A DNA stretch of 64,000 nucleotides, taken from NCBI GenBank assembly GCA_002305165.1, contig DBQI01000066.1:20449-84448 (forward strand), written 5' to 3'. Made by a program: the position numbers and the translations under genes. Below the pieces are notes generated by a model. It was not told the origin of the DNA and ran no database searches. It saw only the letters and a list, made by a program, of their open reading frames with translations. Positions 44,201 through 51,566 of this stretch are shown piece after piece. Source of the DNA: Armatimonadetes bacterium UBA1398 (GTDB taxonomy: Bacteria; Armatimonadota; Zipacnadia; UBA1398). Position 1 is the stretch's first letter. Every line of letters begins with the position of its first letter.

Positions 44201-45296
44201 CACCGCGGTGCTCGTGCTCGATCCCGCCTCGCCCGAGCTCGTCGCCGCCGACAACCGGCTCGACTTCACGGTCGCCCTCGAACCCGACTGGAGCGAGTGG
44301 CCGTTCACCGTCGCCGTCGATGCGGAGTGGGAGCGCGCGCCGGGCTGCTTCGTGGCGCCCGTGGACCTTGGCCAGCAGCCCGGGGCCGCAGAGGCCGACC
44401 TCACCGCGGCGGTGCTTGTCGCCGGCGCGGGCGAGGGTCGGGCGCGGCATCTCGCGTGCCAGTTCGAGGCCGAGAGCGCGGGCGCTCTGCGAGGGAGGTT
44501 GGTGGTGTCCGCCGCGGAGGCCCCCGTTCAGGACGTGCCGTTGCGGCTCGTCGCGCCCGCGAGGGACGCGGGGGTCCTGGGGCCCGTTGGCGGGAGGGTA
44601 GACATCGAGGCTGGCCGCGTTCGGGGCGAGACCTACGAGGCCGCCCTGCTGCACGGGGGGCTCCGCGACCTGCGGATGCTGGAGCCCTCGGGGGAGCCCA
44701 GAGCGGTCATCCAGCGCATGATCTTCTCCTCCGCGGAGACGGGCTGGGGAGAGGACCAGGGCGAGCTGCTCTCGTCGGAGATCCTCGCCGACGGGCCGGT
44801 GCGGACGATCGTGGAGTGCGCGACCCGGCTGCCGGGGGATGTGGTCGTGACGCGCCGGTACGAGCTTCACGACCGCTTCTTCATCGTCGACGCCTCGGCC
44901 ACCGCGCTCTGCGGCGGGCTATTCAACCGCCTATGGTACTCGATCGGGGGACAGTACCTGGACAGCGCGGGCGCCCGGGTCGAGGTCGACGGCCGAGGCG
45001 ATGACGAGGGCGTGACCGAGGCCGCCGATTCCCCCACCTGGTACGCGGTGCGCAACGACGACTGGACGCACCTCTGCGTCGCGCTCACCGAGGCCGACGG
45101 GATGTCCTACTGGGACGCGACCCCCGCCCTCGGGCAGCTCGGCTTCACGACCAGCCGGACCACCGGAAACCGCTACCTGCACTGGATCGGCTCGGGACGG
45201 CTCAGCGATGACCGCCTTCAGGCGCTGGCTGGGGCGATCCGCGAACCGTCCCTGGCCGGGGGAATCAACGGTATGGACGCGGGCGAAGGCCTATAG
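41223..45296 (+). CDS. Very large secreted glycosidase-like protein
   Basis: 1357 residues. A short signal-like N-terminus (MTLALLLCQAPTL) is followed by a CBM9-like binding domain (about 60-215: LDGDLDDWADAEWVSVGD, AFLWDDESLYAAFEVRD, YRVEARSPIDYF), a beta-sandwich and a (beta/alpha)-barrel (about 420-760). The barrel holds EYDNYVDADDQ, ARFLDVHTAMGLAECYDENHPVTR, GVVLGGEHGRAWSVPVLDYQEGMMS and WYWGDSVGYLEDVRPDL. This recalls GH101/GH129-type endo/exo alpha-N-acetylgalactosaminidases and the DUF5696 group. Asp and Glu in those segments are candidates for catalysis, not assigned. The remainder (about 900-1340) has a CARDB-like part (LTVADLRAVGRHTAVLVLDPASPELV) and a C-terminal beta domain. AAAGGCGG lies 8-15 nt before the ATG. 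It overlaps the convergent beta-helix gene by 32 nt. Confidence 0.6.
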   Translation: MLPAAMTLALLLCQAPTLDNGLLRATLDTETGAWTVVDLETGATYSQPDTVRDQFSEGPELQVRHAPAGLALDGDLDDWADAEWVSVGDAARAAFLWDDESLYAAFEVRDTSVMGGEPGATDWSAVDHVAWWAGWDQVRYPALEGIERGYAWGDWQDWAEVTVAVAGDGYRVEARSPIDYFITLQPVTPGRLFRAALTVGNEEGGEAAYPPDVNLASRPTYAVAVLVGEGGETPTVPTPGNRPRDIAAPEPDAIEYTLAVERFESAIGEVRCLARLPEGARRLEFECRAVDGWEWDMTLMRGFLPEGDSEFMVPYYGNGLLVPTDHPAPPLDYLSVFGSLDMPGVGVVGDGGAALCVFESYDYLSASLETATWPSRRALSLTVIGERDERGAPETYRFAWEFIPGGTAMDVALAMRSFCVDQGWWKTLREKRDENPGVGRLLGAPIVWGSSGEAFAREAAAAGVRRLHVPGSFSPGAIQAIVELGYLTGEYDNYVDADDQTAPIDGVPAVPDLIRRERGGELAKGWLTLDGLHQYYSLCSRYALPAAQAEITETLRTHPYNARFLDVHTAMGLAECYDENHPVTRTEDRENKTAMLQWIREQGVVLGGEHGRAWSVPVLDYQEGMMSCNPMFTWPAGHLVKVEREEQIGDLYLDWGLHPARRIPFWEMVFHGCVVSTWYWGDSVGYLEDVRPDLTDRKIAMTALYGSAPLMWATNLGIGFEGERKRRFLQVYNAICPLHEIVGWEQMVSFEYLTADRAIQRSRFSDGTEVTANFGDEPAAVTSAGEEWLLPPNGMVADGPSIHAHHLPGQETYAERADYRALVSHDGLRERGGLRTDGALALATVEPGVVRVCAPLGAGGADLAEIAPDLVGQHARVIGLDQELRRTTYAAEILREGRFTVPAEGPRVWEIVHGDAAHGPDLGLALEPGALTGAIARVSIGNQGDGRGSGTLRLYWDRVEDGRLAGEWAVEREAGESEPLDLTVADLRAVGRHTAVLVLDPASPELVAADNRLDFTVALEPDWSEWPFTVAVDAEWERAPGCFVAPVDLGQQPGAAEADLTAAVLVAGAGEGRARHLACQFEAESAGALRGRLVVSAAEAPVQDVPLRLVAPARDAGVLGPVGGRVDIEAGRVRGETYEAALLHGGLRDLRMLEPSGEPRAVIQRMIFSSAETGWGEDQGELLSSEILADGPVRTIVECATRLPGDVVVTRRYELHDRFFIVDASATALCGGLFNRLWYSIGGQYLDSAGARVEVDGRGDDEGVTEAADSPTWYAVRNDDWTHLCVALTEADGMSYWDATPALGQLGFTTSRTTGNRYLHWIGSGRLSDDRLQALAGAIREPSLAGGINGMDAGEGL

Positions 45297-47268
45297 CCTC
45301 ATAGGGGATAGGCTCGAAGCCGAGCTCCCATGCCGGCGAGTCCTCGGCGAGGGTGAAGTCCCCCGCCGCCGGATCGGCCATGCCGACCTCGACGTTGACC
45401 AGGTTGTCGACGAAGGCGACATAGGGCTCGGCCTCCTCGTAGATCGAGTTCCAGTCCTCGCCGATGATGATGTTCCGGGCGATGAGGTTCCCCTTCGGCG
45501 CCGCGGGCTCGTCCTCGAGGATGGTGAGCAGCTCGGGATACCGGGTGGCCCACGGCTCCTCCTGGTAGGGCATGGCCTCGAGGCGCTCGGTCATCGTCGT
45601 ATCGACATGGTAGCTCGCCCAGTTCATCGCGCGCCCGTCCACATGGACAGAGGGCTGGCAGTCCACGAAGATGTTGTTCACGATGGCGTTGTCGCGGCCG
45701 CCGCCGATCATCGCCGCTCGCGTCACGCGGACGAAGAGGTTCGCCTCCACCTGGGTGCCGCACCACATGTCATCCAGGTAGACGCCGACGCAACCCCGGC
45801 CCTCGAAGCCGGTGATGTCGTGGAAGTAGTTATGCCGGATCACCGTGCCTCGCATCGACCAGTCCCGGCCGGCGTAGATGGCCCCCGCATCGTTGCTCTC
45901 GTAGCACACGTCGTGGATCTCGTTGAGCTCTATGACGTGATCGTTGCCGTCGAAGCCGATGGCCATGTGCGGCGCGTCGTGGATCAGGTTATTCGCCGCG
46001 CGCTGGCCCACGCCCGATAGGGAGATGCCCGTCTGGTACATGCGGTCCCATCGGCCGTAGCGCTGGATGTGGTTGTTCAGAGCCGCGTGGCCCGCAGGCG
46101 TGAGGGTGGCTCGATCCCCGCCGCTCAGGGCGATGCCGCCCTGACCTACGTCCATGACGTCGCAGTCCACCACGCGGACGCCCTCTCCGCCGTTCACGCG
46201 CACGGCCCAGCCGCCGCCGTTTCGGATCGTGCAGCCCGCCACGGAGCAGTCCGTGCAGCCCTCCATCCGGACGGCCTGGCTCCGAAAGCCCTCGAGGACG
46301 AACCCCTCAAGGGCGATGTTCGCCGCGCCGTCGGCGATGATGAGATCGGCGAGGACGGAAACCATCACGTCGCCGTCCCCCAGATCGCCGGTTGAGTAGA
46401 GGTAGAGCACGCCAGCGTCGCGGTCGAGGTACCACTCGCCGGGCTCATCGATCTCCGCGAGCAGGTTGTAGGCGTAGAACCACTGGCCCTCGCGGTAGCC
46501 GTAGACATGGTACGGGGGCTCCACCTCGATGATGCGCTGCTCGGTGTCGATGGACGCGACGGGCTGGCGCTGATCCGACCAGTCCCAGAACCAGTAGCCA
46601 TGGACCCAGGGGTCGGCCTCATCGACCCACCGCTCCGGCCGGTCACCCTCGTAAACGAACTTGCCGACCTGGTCTCCCACCGTCCCCCTCACGTCGACGG
46701 GGTCCTCGCCCAGCACGCGGGCGATCCGCACGAAGCCCTCGTTCGGCCAGCGAGAGATGCTCATGGGCTCGTCGCGATAGAAGACCTCGAGGCCATGGCC
46801 GACGGGGCTGCCGTAGTCGCGGATTCCCAGCGCCGCGAGGTCGGCGGAGTAGACGCGGCCCCGCGCCTCCTCGGGCAGTCGGCCGAGGATCCCCTCATCG
46901 GTCACCAAGCTCCAGCCGGTGACCCGTCGCCCGCCTGAGATCCGCACCTCGGCGCCAGCCTGGGCCCGGTACGTCACGGGTGCGTCCGGGGCGCCACCAT
47001 CCTCGCTGGATAGGCGAAGCGGCCCGGCCATCGCGTACTCGCCCGCGGCCACCTCGACCACGAAGGCGTCATCGGCGCCCTCGGCGCGAAGCAGACGGAT
47101 GCGGTCGCGGGCGCCCTCCAGCGAGGCCAGGGGATCTGTCGCGCTCCCGGTTGCCGCGTCGTCGCCGTCGACCGCCACGTGTAGAGTCAACTCGGCGCGG
47201 GCGGCGCCAGCGAGGGCGAGGGTGAGCGCCAGAACGGCGAGGGTCGTGCTCAGCAGGGCGTGGGACAT
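45265..47268 (-). CDS. Secreted right-handed parallel beta-helix protein
   Basis: 667 residues with a signal peptide (MSHALLSTTLAVLALTLALA, AARA). LHVAVDGDDAATGSATDPLASLEGARDRIR is the start typical of DUF1565-type beta-helices. Repeated turns follow: ALEGFVLEGFRSQAVRMEGC, GGWAVRVNGGEGVRVVDCDVMD, GIALSGGDRATL, AANNLIHDAPHMAIGFDGNDHVIELNEIHD, GAIYAGRDWSMRGTVIRHNYFHD and NIFVDC. Such helices bind or cleave polysaccharides; catalytic residues were not identified. ATG 47268 with GGGGAGG 9 nt upstream is used; the frame to 47571 is a shadow. Third in a minus-strand set after the DUF2231 and BPL_N genes. Its 3' end overlaps the large plus-strand gene by 32 nt. Confidence 0.82.
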   Translation of the reverse strand: MSHALLSTTLAVLALTLALAGAARAELTLHVAVDGDDAATGSATDPLASLEGARDRIRLLRAEGADDAFVVEVAAGEYAMAGPLRLSSEDGGAPDAPVTYRAQAGAEVRISGGRRVTGWSLVTDEGILGRLPEEARGRVYSADLAALGIRDYGSPVGHGLEVFYRDEPMSISRWPNEGFVRIARVLGEDPVDVRGTVGDQVGKFVYEGDRPERWVDEADPWVHGYWFWDWSDQRQPVASIDTEQRIIEVEPPYHVYGYREGQWFYAYNLLAEIDEPGEWYLDRDAGVLYLYSTGDLGDGDVMVSVLADLIIADGAANIALEGFVLEGFRSQAVRMEGCTDCSVAGCTIRNGGGWAVRVNGGEGVRVVDCDVMDVGQGGIALSGGDRATLTPAGHAALNNHIQRYGRWDRMYQTGISLSGVGQRAANNLIHDAPHMAIGFDGNDHVIELNEIHDVCYESNDAGAIYAGRDWSMRGTVIRHNYFHDITGFEGRGCVGVYLDDMWCGTQVEANLFVRVTRAAMIGGGRDNAIVNNIFVDCQPSVHVDGRAMNWASYHVDTTMTERLEAMPYQEEPWATRYPELLTILEDEPAAPKGNLIARNIIIGEDWNSIYEEAEPYVAFVDNLVNVEVGMADPAAGDFTLAEDSPAWELGFEPIPYEAIGLRPRPYR

Positions 47269-47333
47269 ACCGGACCGCCTCCCCAATCGAGGGTGTCGAG
47301 TGTGTTTCCTGTCGGAGGGCGGTGAGACCTCGG

Positions 47334-48227
47334 TCAGTGGCGATCCGCGCTCGGTGGCGAGGGCGGGGGCGGTCGAGACTCGCGGAGCGCCCGCAGCTGC
47401 GCGTACCAGCGCGTGGAGCGGAGCAGGTCGATCATCGGCCTGGGGAGGCTCGCCACGGGGAGGGTCAGCCGTTCGGGAGGGAGGATGGTCGCCCATGCTG
47501 GCGCCTCCGTCGACTTCACGCCTCGCCCCGAGGCCCATCGAACGCCCTGGCGCAGCATCCAGCTGCGGCACATGCGGCGATCGGGATGGGGGCTGAAGAG
47601 CAGCACCCGGCCTATCCCGTACCGCGCGGCGAGGACGGCGGGCGTCCCGGCCAGCCTCGAGCGCGCGAGGGCTCCCTCGGGCTCACCGTAGAGCGCCAGG
47701 ACCACCGGGGCCGGCAGGTCGCGCCGACGGACGAGCTGCACGAGCGGCCCGTTCTCGTAGTCGAGCGTGCACGGCGGGCCGCTGCCCCCCACGGGGATGA
47801 TCCCGACCTCGCCCTCGCCCCGCCTCCACGGATCGACGCTCGCCGCCGCCATCAGCTCGAGTCGGTCCGTGCGAGGGGTGTCCCGACCCGCCAACGCCAG
47901 GTAGGCGCCGGCGCAAATGCCCACATACCCGCCGCCGGCAGCGACGAACCGCCTCACGGCATCGCGCCCATCCTGTCCCAGGGCGGCCGACTGGTCCGAG
48001 GAGAAGCCGGCGGCGAAGATCACGACATCGAAGCCCTGAAGCCGCCCGGCCCGAATGTCGGACGCCGACAGCGTCTCGGCGGCGATGTCCCCATCGAGCA
48101 GGAGGTTGGGCAGGAGGTCTCCATTCACGGGCATCGCGCCGTGGCCGGAGTAGATGGCGACCCGGGCCTGGGCGGCATCGACCTCACCGCCAACCGCCAG
48201 GACCATCGCGGCGAAGGCCCAGGCCAT
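47334..48227 (-). CDS. Secreted BPL_N / glutamine amidotransferase-like protein
   Basis: 297 residues with a hydrophobic leader (MAWAFAAMVLAVGGEVDAAQA). VAIYSGHGAM, VVIFAAGFSSDQSAALG and GGGYVGICAGAYLAL match the biotin-protein-ligase N-terminal (BPL_N) class of amidotransferase-like domains, with a nucleophile-type cysteine in GICAG. The later FSPHPDRRM is the second half of a possible Cys-His dyad. Role unknown; many such proteins are secreted in glycan-degrading bacteria. ATG 48227 with AGGGGGAGG close by. It starts 10 nt after the DUF2231 stop and is followed by the beta-helix gene after 65 nt, hence likely one operon. Confidence 0.72.
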   Translation of the reverse strand: MAWAFAAMVLAVGGEVDAAQARVAIYSGHGAMPVNGDLLPNLLLDGDIAAETLSASDIRAGRLQGFDVVIFAAGFSSDQSAALGQDGRDAVRRFVAAGGGYVGICAGAYLALAGRDTPRTDRLELMAAASVDPWRRGEGEVGIIPVGGSGPPCTLDYENGPLVQLVRRRDLPAPVVLALYGEPEGALARSRLAGTPAVLAARYGIGRVLLFSPHPDRRMCRSWMLRQGVRWASGRGVKSTEAPAWATILPPERLTLPVASLPRPMIDLLRSTRWYAQLRALRESRPPPPSPPSADRH

Positions 48228-48237
48228 GACCCTCCCC

Positions 48238-48729
48238 CTAGAGCACGGCCAGCGCGCCGAACTCATGCACGGCACGCGCCCCCTCGTGACCGGCCTGGGC
48301 GAGCACGATGAGGCCCGCCGCGTAGAGGAGCAGGAAGGGTACTTGGATCCCCCAGTTGGCGCGCCGGGAGAGCTCCTTCTTGCTGGCCGCGGGGCCCAGG
48401 AGCACCACGAGGTAGAGGAACGTGAGGGCGGTAAAGACGATCCGCGTCAGGAACGCCAGGGCCTCGTGATGTTCGAGGACCCTGCCCACCTCGCCGCTCT
48501 TGATCGCCAGCTCCCACGCCGCCCCGCCGGAGGCGACGGCCAGCCACGCCCCCACCGTTCCGATGGCCATCATGGTAAAGGCCGACCACCAGTAGGCTCG
48601 CCCGCACTTCTGGAAGACGAGCCCCAACAGGATGAGCACTGGCGCCACGGGAAGCAGGCCCAGGGGCAGATGTATGATGAGAGGGTGAGACCCAGGCCAA
48701 CTGGGTAGTGGGGGTATGCCGAACTCCAT
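48238..48729 (-). CDS. DUF2231 membrane protein
   Basis: 163 residues with four membrane helices. The HPLIIHLPLGLLPVAPVLILLGL segment (15-37) is the DUF2231 signature, with conserved histidines HPLIIH and a later HHEALAFLTRIVFTAL. This family often accompanies c-type cytochrome or sugar oxidation genes and may bind heme. It heads the three-gene minus-strand unit. It is divergent from the sigma factor gene, sharing a 147-nt intergenic region. Confidence 0.8.
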   Translation of the reverse strand: MEFGIPPLPSWPGSHPLIIHLPLGLLPVAPVLILLGLVFQKCGRAYWWSAFTMMAIGTVGAWLAVASGGAAWELAIKSGEVGRVLEHHEALAFLTRIVFTALTFLYLVVLLGPAASKKELSRRANWGIQVPFLLLYAAGLIVLAQAGHEGARAVHEFGALAVL

Positions 48730-48790
48730 GGATGCCCTCCCTAGGCGGATGCTCGTATCTTCGGCCCTGTGGGCGTCGGTTCCTGGGCCG

Positions 48791-48820
48791 GTGACACCGC
48801 GTCCGCTGGGGGGCTAGAAT
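48791..48820 (+). promoter_or_regulatory. Promoter of the sigma/anti-sigma operon
   Basis: GTGACA (48791-48796), 18-nt spacer, TAGAAT (48815-48820): each hexamer matches five of six bases of the housekeeping consensus. It lies about 57 nt before the sigma factor ATG. This is one of the two best promoters in the window. No second element typical of an ECF autoregulated promoter was certain. Confidence 0.6.
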
Positions 48821-48876
48821 CGAATCAGGTGGGGCGTGGAGGGAGTCATTCCGATTAGACAACCGAGGGGAGAGCC

Positions 48877-49473
48877 ATGGACAGGGTCGCGTGTCCGTCG
48901 GTCCTCGCCCGAGTCGCGGTCGGGAGACGGCCCATGGCCGGAATAGGGGCGCAGGCGCATCTCCTGGAGCGCGCACGAGCGGGCGACCCGGAGGCCTTCA
49001 TCGAGCTGACCGAGCCCTATCGGCGGCAGATGTACTCGGTCGCCGCCCGAATGGTCGGCCACGCCGACGCGGAGGACGTGGTGCAGGACGCCTTCGTTCG
49101 CGCCTTCCGCTCGATCGGACGCTTCCGCGGAGATGCGAGCCTGAGCACATGGCTCATCCGGATCACCATCAACCTGGCGATCCGGCACAGCAACCGGACC
49201 CGCCGGCGGGCCACGGACTCCCTCGATGTCATGGAGTGGGAGGAGCCGGTGGCGGACCCTCCCAACAGCGCGTCCGCCTTGACGGTTCGTGACGCGGTCG
49301 CGCAGTTGACGCCGAAGCTGCGGGCGGCGGTCGTGCTCTACTACTTCGAGGGCTTGAGCCTCGACGAGATGGCCGAGACGCTCGGCATCAACCGCGGAAC
49401 GGCAGCGTCCAGGCTGCACGAGGCGAGGCGTAGGCTGAGGAACGCGCTCGATGACGCCTACGAGCGAGACTGA
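48877..49473 (+). CDS. ECF-type RNA polymerase sigma factor
   Basis: 198 residues. Region 2 is LLERARAGDPEAFIELTEPYRRQMYSVAARMVG with DAEDVVQDAFVRAFRSIGRFRGDASLSTWL; region 4 is LTPKLRAAVVLYYFEGLSLDEMAETLGINRGTAASRLHEARRRLR. This is the two-domain group IV layout. ATG 48877 has GGGGAGAG just upstream; ATG 48934 would trim 19 residues. The anti-sigma gene begins 2 nt after its stop. Signal probably comes through the anti-sigma factor at the cell envelope. Confidence 0.93.
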   Translation: MDRVACPSVLARVAVGRRPMAGIGAQAHLLERARAGDPEAFIELTEPYRRQMYSVAARMVGHADAEDVVQDAFVRAFRSIGRFRGDASLSTWLIRITINLAIRHSNRTRRRATDSLDVMEWEEPVADPPNSASALTVRDAVAQLTPKLRAAVVLYYFEGLSLDEMAETLGINRGTAASRLHEARRRLRNALDDAYERD

Positions 49474-49475
49474 GG

Positions 49476-50288
49476 ATGGAACCGGGGATGACCTGCAAGA
49501 GAGCGCGAGAAGCCATCCGAGACCTGGGGGCCGGGATCGCGTCGGCGACCCTGCCGACCGAGGTATCCCAGCATCTCAGCGCCTGCCCTGAGTGCGAGGC
49601 CATGCTCCGTGAGGAGCTGGAACTTACCGGGCGCCTGCGCTCGGCGGCCGGCGCGATCGCCCTGCCCGCCTCCGCGGAGGCCGCGATGTGCGGCGCGGTG
49701 CGACGGAGCGGCCCGGTGGGTCGCACGGCTTGGCCCGCTCGCGCGATGGCGGTCGCCGCTAGCCTCCTCGTCGTTGGGGCCAGCGGCTGGCTGTGGTGGT
49801 CGAGCGTTCCTACGGCAACCGATGTGGCGCCGGGTCAAGGGCGGACCGCCGCTGTGGTGACGGAGGAGCCGTCCGAGCCCGCGCCCGCGGTACGCGAGCC
49901 CGTCGTGCCGGCTGTCCGGCCCGCCGTGGAGGTCGTCCGGGAGCCCGTTCGCGTTGCCCGCGCGTCCGCGCCGTCGCGCCCCCTTCCCGTCTACACGACG
50001 CGGCCCGCGGTTCGTGAGTCCGGTGGCTCCACGGTTGTCGTGACGTCGAACGTGGCTGGCGGGTGGGGAGCCGACGGTCCGGCGCCGATCGAGCGCGAGT
50101 CCGTGAGGCGCGACCTGGGCCTCGATGTCGCCGCCTCGGCGCTGGCCACCGAGGTCCGCTTGGATGCGTTCAACGTGGATAGCGGCATCGCCGGCGCGAC
50201 GAGCACTGGTGGCCGTGGCATGGCTCTGGATGTGCCCATATCCTCGATCCCGGATGTGGGTGTTGAGTGGAAGGTGGAGGCGCTATGA
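49476..50288 (+). CDS. Zinc-binding anti-sigma factor with long extracytoplasmic tail
   Basis: 270 residues. The N-terminus carries the ZAS motif His33-xxx-Cys37-xx-Cys40 (HLSACPEC), with Cys7 as fourth ligand. A transmembrane helix follows (about 89-106, MAVAASLLVVGASGWLWW), then a Val/Pro/Arg-rich spacer (about 125-175) and a tail (about 180-270) ending in DVPISSIPDVGVEWKVEAL with no known domain. It would bind the ECF factor and release it on an envelope signal. Its stop overlaps the next ATG by 4 nt. Start: 49476, or 49488 for a shorter form. Confidence 0.88.
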   Translation: MEPGMTCKRAREAIRDLGAGIASATLPTEVSQHLSACPECEAMLREELELTGRLRSAAGAIALPASAEAAMCGAVRRSGPVGRTAWPARAMAVAASLLVVGASGWLWWSSVPTATDVAPGQGRTAAVVTEEPSEPAPAVREPVVPAVRPAVEVVREPVRVARASAPSRPLPVYTTRPAVRESGGSTVVVTSNVAGGWGADGPAPIERESVRRDLGLDVAASALATEVRLDAFNVDSGIAGATSTGGRGMALDVPISSIPDVGVEWKVEAL

Positions 50289-51484
50289 GGCGTCCGATCG
50301 CTCTGCTCTGGATGCCCGCGCTGTTGCTCTGGGCGCTGTCCGTGGGCGCGCCAGCCCAGGGGCCCCTCGTCATGGGCGCCCCCGGACCCGAGACGGCGCA
50401 GAGCCCCTTGCTGGAGATCAGCCTGCGCGTGGGCGGCGCCGGAACGGACGCGCTGGAGCGGCTCATGGTGCGCCACGGCCGGGTCGAGGGCGACATGCAG
50501 GTGTTCGGCCCCGTGGTGAGCATCCGCTTCGACGACGCGGGCGCGGCGATCCGCTTCCTCCGCGCCATCGCCGAGGAGATCGATAGCCTGCGCGAGCCCG
50601 AGAACGGATGGGTCACCATCCCCCTCAGCCACGCCGACCCGCGCCACGTCCGCGCCGTGGTCGGCGCCGAGGCCATCCCGGGGGGTGATCCCGTGGAGGT
50701 GCGCTGCACCATGGAGCCTCCCCAGCTGCTCCTGCGCGGTCCCGAGGATGCCGTGGCGCGTTGGGCGGAGGCCGCACGGGACCTGGATGTCCCGCCGCCG
50801 GATCGGCTGAGCCCCGAGGCCGCGGTGCGAATGTACCTGGAGCGGTGGCTCATCGTTCCCGAGGATCAGGTGACCCCCGACTTCGCCGGGATGTACGAGC
50901 TGGCCACCTTCCAGGAACCCATGAACCTATCGGAGTTCTCGGTGATCATCAGCCGCGCCGTCATCAATCGCGGCCAGACCGCGAGCGCCGGCGCCGCGGA
51001 GGGGGTGCTGGTCCAGCAGGGGCCGGCCTCGAACCTCACCGGCTACTCAGGCTGGCTCGACCCGGAGATCAGCGCCGTCTATGATGCGACCATCGACGCC
51101 GAGCGCGGCATCGCCGTGGTGCCCTACTCCCTCGCGTGGTTCAGCGAGCAGCGCGGGCCCCAGTGGGCCGTCGCGCCGCCGCCCCACAGCGAGCTAGCGA
51201 TCGCCCGCCAGGGGGCCGGTGGAGCCGACCACGCGCCGACGCCTCGTATCCAGAGCGCGCAGACGAGCCTCAGCGTCCCGGCCGCCAACGCCCTGGGGCA
51301 GAGGATCGCCGACAGCATCCATCGCGGCTACGCCCTGGTGGTCCGTGGCGAGGATGGGACGTGGCGCTTGCCGATGGCCTACGACGCGGCCCGGCGAACC
51401 TGGCTCACGCCCCTCTCCTCGACCCTGGCGGAGCGCGAGGCGCCGGGGCTGCTGCCCTACGCGAGCGAGCCGCCGGCGCGGTAG
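50285..51484 (+). CDS. Secreted protein of unknown function in the sigma operon
   Basis: 399 residues with a signal peptide (MRRPIALLWMPALLLWALSV, GAPAQ). Residues about 40-170 contain two similar alpha/beta segments (LEISLRVGGAGTDALERLM and HADPRHVRAVVGAEAIPGG with FDDAGAAIRFLRAI), reminiscent of secretin-N-like or ACT-like folds. A middle region (SPEAAVRMYLERWLIVP) and the C-terminal RGYALVVRGEDGTWRLPMAYD suggest more structure. No enzyme motif was found. The 4-nt overlap with the anti-sigma gene indicates tight coupling, so it may be sensor partner or target. Confidence 0.7.
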   Translation: MRRPIALLWMPALLLWALSVGAPAQGPLVMGAPGPETAQSPLLEISLRVGGAGTDALERLMVRHGRVEGDMQVFGPVVSIRFDDAGAAIRFLRAIAEEIDSLREPENGWVTIPLSHADPRHVRAVVGAEAIPGGDPVEVRCTMEPPQLLLRGPEDAVARWAEAARDLDVPPPDRLSPEAAVRMYLERWLIVPEDQVTPDFAGMYELATFQEPMNLSEFSVIISRAVINRGQTASAGAAEGVLVQQGPASNLTGYSGWLDPEISAVYDATIDAERGIAVVPYSLAWFSEQRGPQWAVAPPPHSELAIARQGAGGADHAPTPRIQSAQTSLSVPAANALGQRIADSIHRGYALVVRGEDGTWRLPMAYDAARRTWLTPLSSTLAEREAPGLLPYASEPPAR

Positions 51485-51566
51485 GTTCCGCCAGGACGAC
51501 CGTCGAGCGAGGCGAAGGAGTCACGGCTCGACACCCCGCAGTACCCTAGGGGAGTGGCGACCGATC

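Noticed and set aside
41256..44870. 1204-codon open frame on the minus strand inside the large plus-strand gene
   Set aside because: It is the antisense shadow of a GC-rich gene with real domains; its product is His/Arg/Gly-rich with no domain and no start signal.
48238..48976. Minus-strand frame 48263-48976 as a second gene before DUF2231
   Set aside because: It overlaps the DUF2231 gene in another frame and has a Pro/Arg-rich shadow composition.
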